5,680 nt of DNA, taken from contig CALLIQ010000718.1 in assembly GCA_938008925.1 (NCBI GenBank), positions 1 through 5,680 of the forward strand, given 5' to 3'. Made by a program: the position numbers and the translations under genes. The notes beneath the pieces are model-generated. The model was not told where the DNA came from, made no database searches, and worked only from the letters and a program-made list of their open reading frames with translations. This document shows positions 4,699-5,680 of the stretch, one piece after another. Source of the stretch: an uncultured Acidimicrobiales bacterium. GTDB lineage: Bacteria > Actinomycetota > Acidimicrobiia > Acidimicrobiales > SZUA-35. The stretch's first letter is position 1, and every line of letters begins with the position of its first letter.

Positions 4699-5607
4699 TC
4701 AATCGAGGCTGACGCCGCCCTCGGTCAGGATCTGATAGATCCGAGCGAGATCGTCCTCATCGGCAAAGTCAATGCTCAGGCGACCCTTGCCCTTCCCCAT
4801 CGACACCTTGACGCGGGTGTCCAGACGGGTACCGAGCTGGTCTTCGACTTCGAGGAACGCGGCCGGCTTGGTCGTTCCGATCTCGTCGCGACCGATGGTG
4901 AGCGACGGATCGACCAGCGGTTCCGGCGCGAGTTCTTCACCCGCCACCTCTTGACGAACCAACTGCTCGACCTGACGAACATTCAGGCCGTCGGCGACGA
5001 TCTCCTCAGCCAGTCGCTCCTGGAACGATCGATCTGGACTGCCGAGTAGAGCACGAGCGTGCCCTGCCGTCAGCTCACCATTCGCCACGAGCCGCTGCAC
5101 AGAACCCGGGAGTTGGAACAGTCGAAGCGTGTTGCTGACTGCAGAGCGACTCTTGCCGACACGCGTCGACACCTCGTCCTGGGTCAGGTTGAACTCGTCG
5201 ATCAACTGCTGGTACGCCGCCGCCTCTTCGAGAGCGTTGAGGTCTTCGCGATGCAGGTTCTCGACGACCGCTTGCTCGAGAGACTGACGATCATCAACCT
5301 CACGGATCACCGCTGGAATCGACGGCAGTCCGGCGCGACGAGCGGCGCGCCAGCGTCGCTCTCCCGCGATCAACTCGTATCGGTCATGTCCGACCTGGCG
5401 AACCAGGATCGGCTGCAAGACGCCGAGGGCGCGAATCGAGTCGGTGAGAGAGACCAGGGCCTCTTCCTCGAACCGTGTGCGCGGTTGATACTCGCTCGCG
5501 GCAATCGCTGAGATCGGAATCTCGAGCAGGTTGCCGGAGCTGTCGCCTGTCGCCTCGGTCGGGATCAGCGCCCCGAGACCTCGGCCAAGTCCACTACGTC
5601 GGTTCAC
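4699..5607 (-). CDS. parB: Chromosome-partitioning protein ParB (CTP-dependent DNA clamp)
   Basis: ParB loads at parS sites near the origin, spreads as a CTP-bound sliding clamp, recruits SMC and is moved by ParA. From GTG 5607 the protein has 302 residues, normal for chromosomal ParB. The N-terminal ParA-stimulating peptide is RSGLGRGLGALIP (4-16). The ParB/Srx CTP-binding domain (about 28-125) contains YQPR at 40-43, GERRWRA at 82-88 and ENLHREDLN at 116-124. The helix-turn-helix is TQDEVSTRVGKSRSAVSNTLRL (142-163), followed by GHARALL (182-188). An acidic linker and a C-terminal dimerisation domain (about 258-302) complete it. The GTG at 5607 has AGGGAG 7 nt upstream and gives the canonical N-terminus; the longer frame from 5649 is only the tail of parA read in another frame. 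The gene overlaps parA by 14 bp. No parS site was found in the window. Identity is certain. Confidence 0.97.
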   Translation of the reverse strand: MNRRSGLGRGLGALIPTEATGDSSGNLLEIPISAIAASEYQPRTRFEEEALVSLTDSIRALGVLQPILVRQVGHDRYELIAGERRWRAARRAGLPSIPAVIREVDDRQSLEQAVVENLHREDLNALEEAAAYQQLIDEFNLTQDEVSTRVGKSRSAVSNTLRLFQLPGSVQRLVANGELTAGHARALLGSPDRSFQERLAEEIVADGLNVRQVEQLVRQEVAGEELAPEPLVDPSLTIGRDEIGTTKPAAFLEVEDQLGTRLDTRVKVSMGKGKGRLSIDFADEDDLARIYQILTEGGVSLD

Positions 5608-5680
5608 CAGCAAACTCCCTTGCCAGGTCGCGATAAGCAACGGCTCCACGCGACGTCGGATCGAACACGGTGATCGGCTG
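5594..5680 (-). CDS. parA: C-terminal end of chromosome-partitioning ATPase ParA (5' part outside window)
   Basis: Read leftward from the window edge, 28 codons encode QPITVFDPTSRGAVAYRDLA followed by REFAGEPT and a TAG at 5596-5594. The pattern of P-I-x-x-(F/Y)DP-S-x-GA-A-Y-LA-E is the usual end of chromosomal ParA/Soj ATPases, and the gene directly precedes parB. ParA is a deviant Walker-type ATPase that binds DNA non-specifically and pulls ParB-parS complexes. Its ATP-binding motifs lie outside the window. The parB ribosome-binding site and GTG start are embedded in its last codons, so translation is probably coupled. Confidence 0.88.
   Translation of the reverse strand, partial: QPITVFDPTSRGAVAYRDLAREFAGEPT
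5615..5620 (-). promoter_or_regulatory. Ribosome-binding site of parB
   Basis: AGGGAG on the minus strand stands 7 nt before the GTG at 5607 and selects that start over the in-frame GTG at 5649. It lies within the coding end of parA. Confidence 0.7.

Overview
The window reads as a piece of a high-GC actinobacterial chromosome from the oriC-proximal neighbourhood. The evidence is the gene order (large membrane protein with a discoidin-like C-terminus, ECF sigma factor, anti-sigma factor, trxB, trxA, then convergent parB and parA), the strongly GC-biased third codon positions, and protein sequences that resemble mycobacterial homologues. The order matches the murJ(mviN)-sigM-rsmA-trxB2-trxC ... 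parB-parA block of Mycobacterium. Two differences stand out: there is no cwlM-type amidase gene between trxA and parB, and a small two-helix membrane protein sits between the anti-sigma gene and trxB. A deep-branching actinobacterium such as a member of Acidimicrobiia (Ilumatobacter-like) would fit, but that placement is inferred from the general look of the proteins.

Layout. Positions 1-717 (+) hold the 3' end of a large membrane-protein gene: one membrane helix followed by an extracytoplasmic discoidin-like domain. Positions 767-1411 (+) encode an ECF sigma factor with no ordinary start codon at its natural N-terminus. It overlaps by ATGA with 1408-2457 (+), a single-pass acidic anti-sigma factor that lacks the zinc-binding HxxxCxxC motif. 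Positions 2505-2843 (+) encode a 112-residue two-helix membrane protein behind an apparent leaderless promoter. After a 180-bp gap come trxB (3024-3995) and trxA (4080-4400). A strong hairpin terminator at 4437-4464 closes the rightward block. The convergent gap up to 4698 contains two more hairpins and a regular trio of DnaA-box-like 9-mers. On the minus strand lie parB (5607-4699) and the last 28 codons of parA (5680-5594), overlapping by 14 bp.

Function. The rightward genes join an envelope-stress type sigma/anti-sigma switch to the thioredoxin/thioredoxin reductase pair, which supplies reducing power to cytoplasmic thiols. Both trxB and trxA are preceded by sequences matching the SigR/SigH disulfide-stress promoter class (GGAAC-N18-GTT and GGAAT-N19-GTT). 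This suggests that each can be induced by oxidative stress independently. The leftward genes encode the chromosome segregation pair ParA/ParB. The two blocks meet at the terminator and the DnaA-box cluster. That cluster, a possible DnaA-binding site, is the most interesting non-coding feature here.
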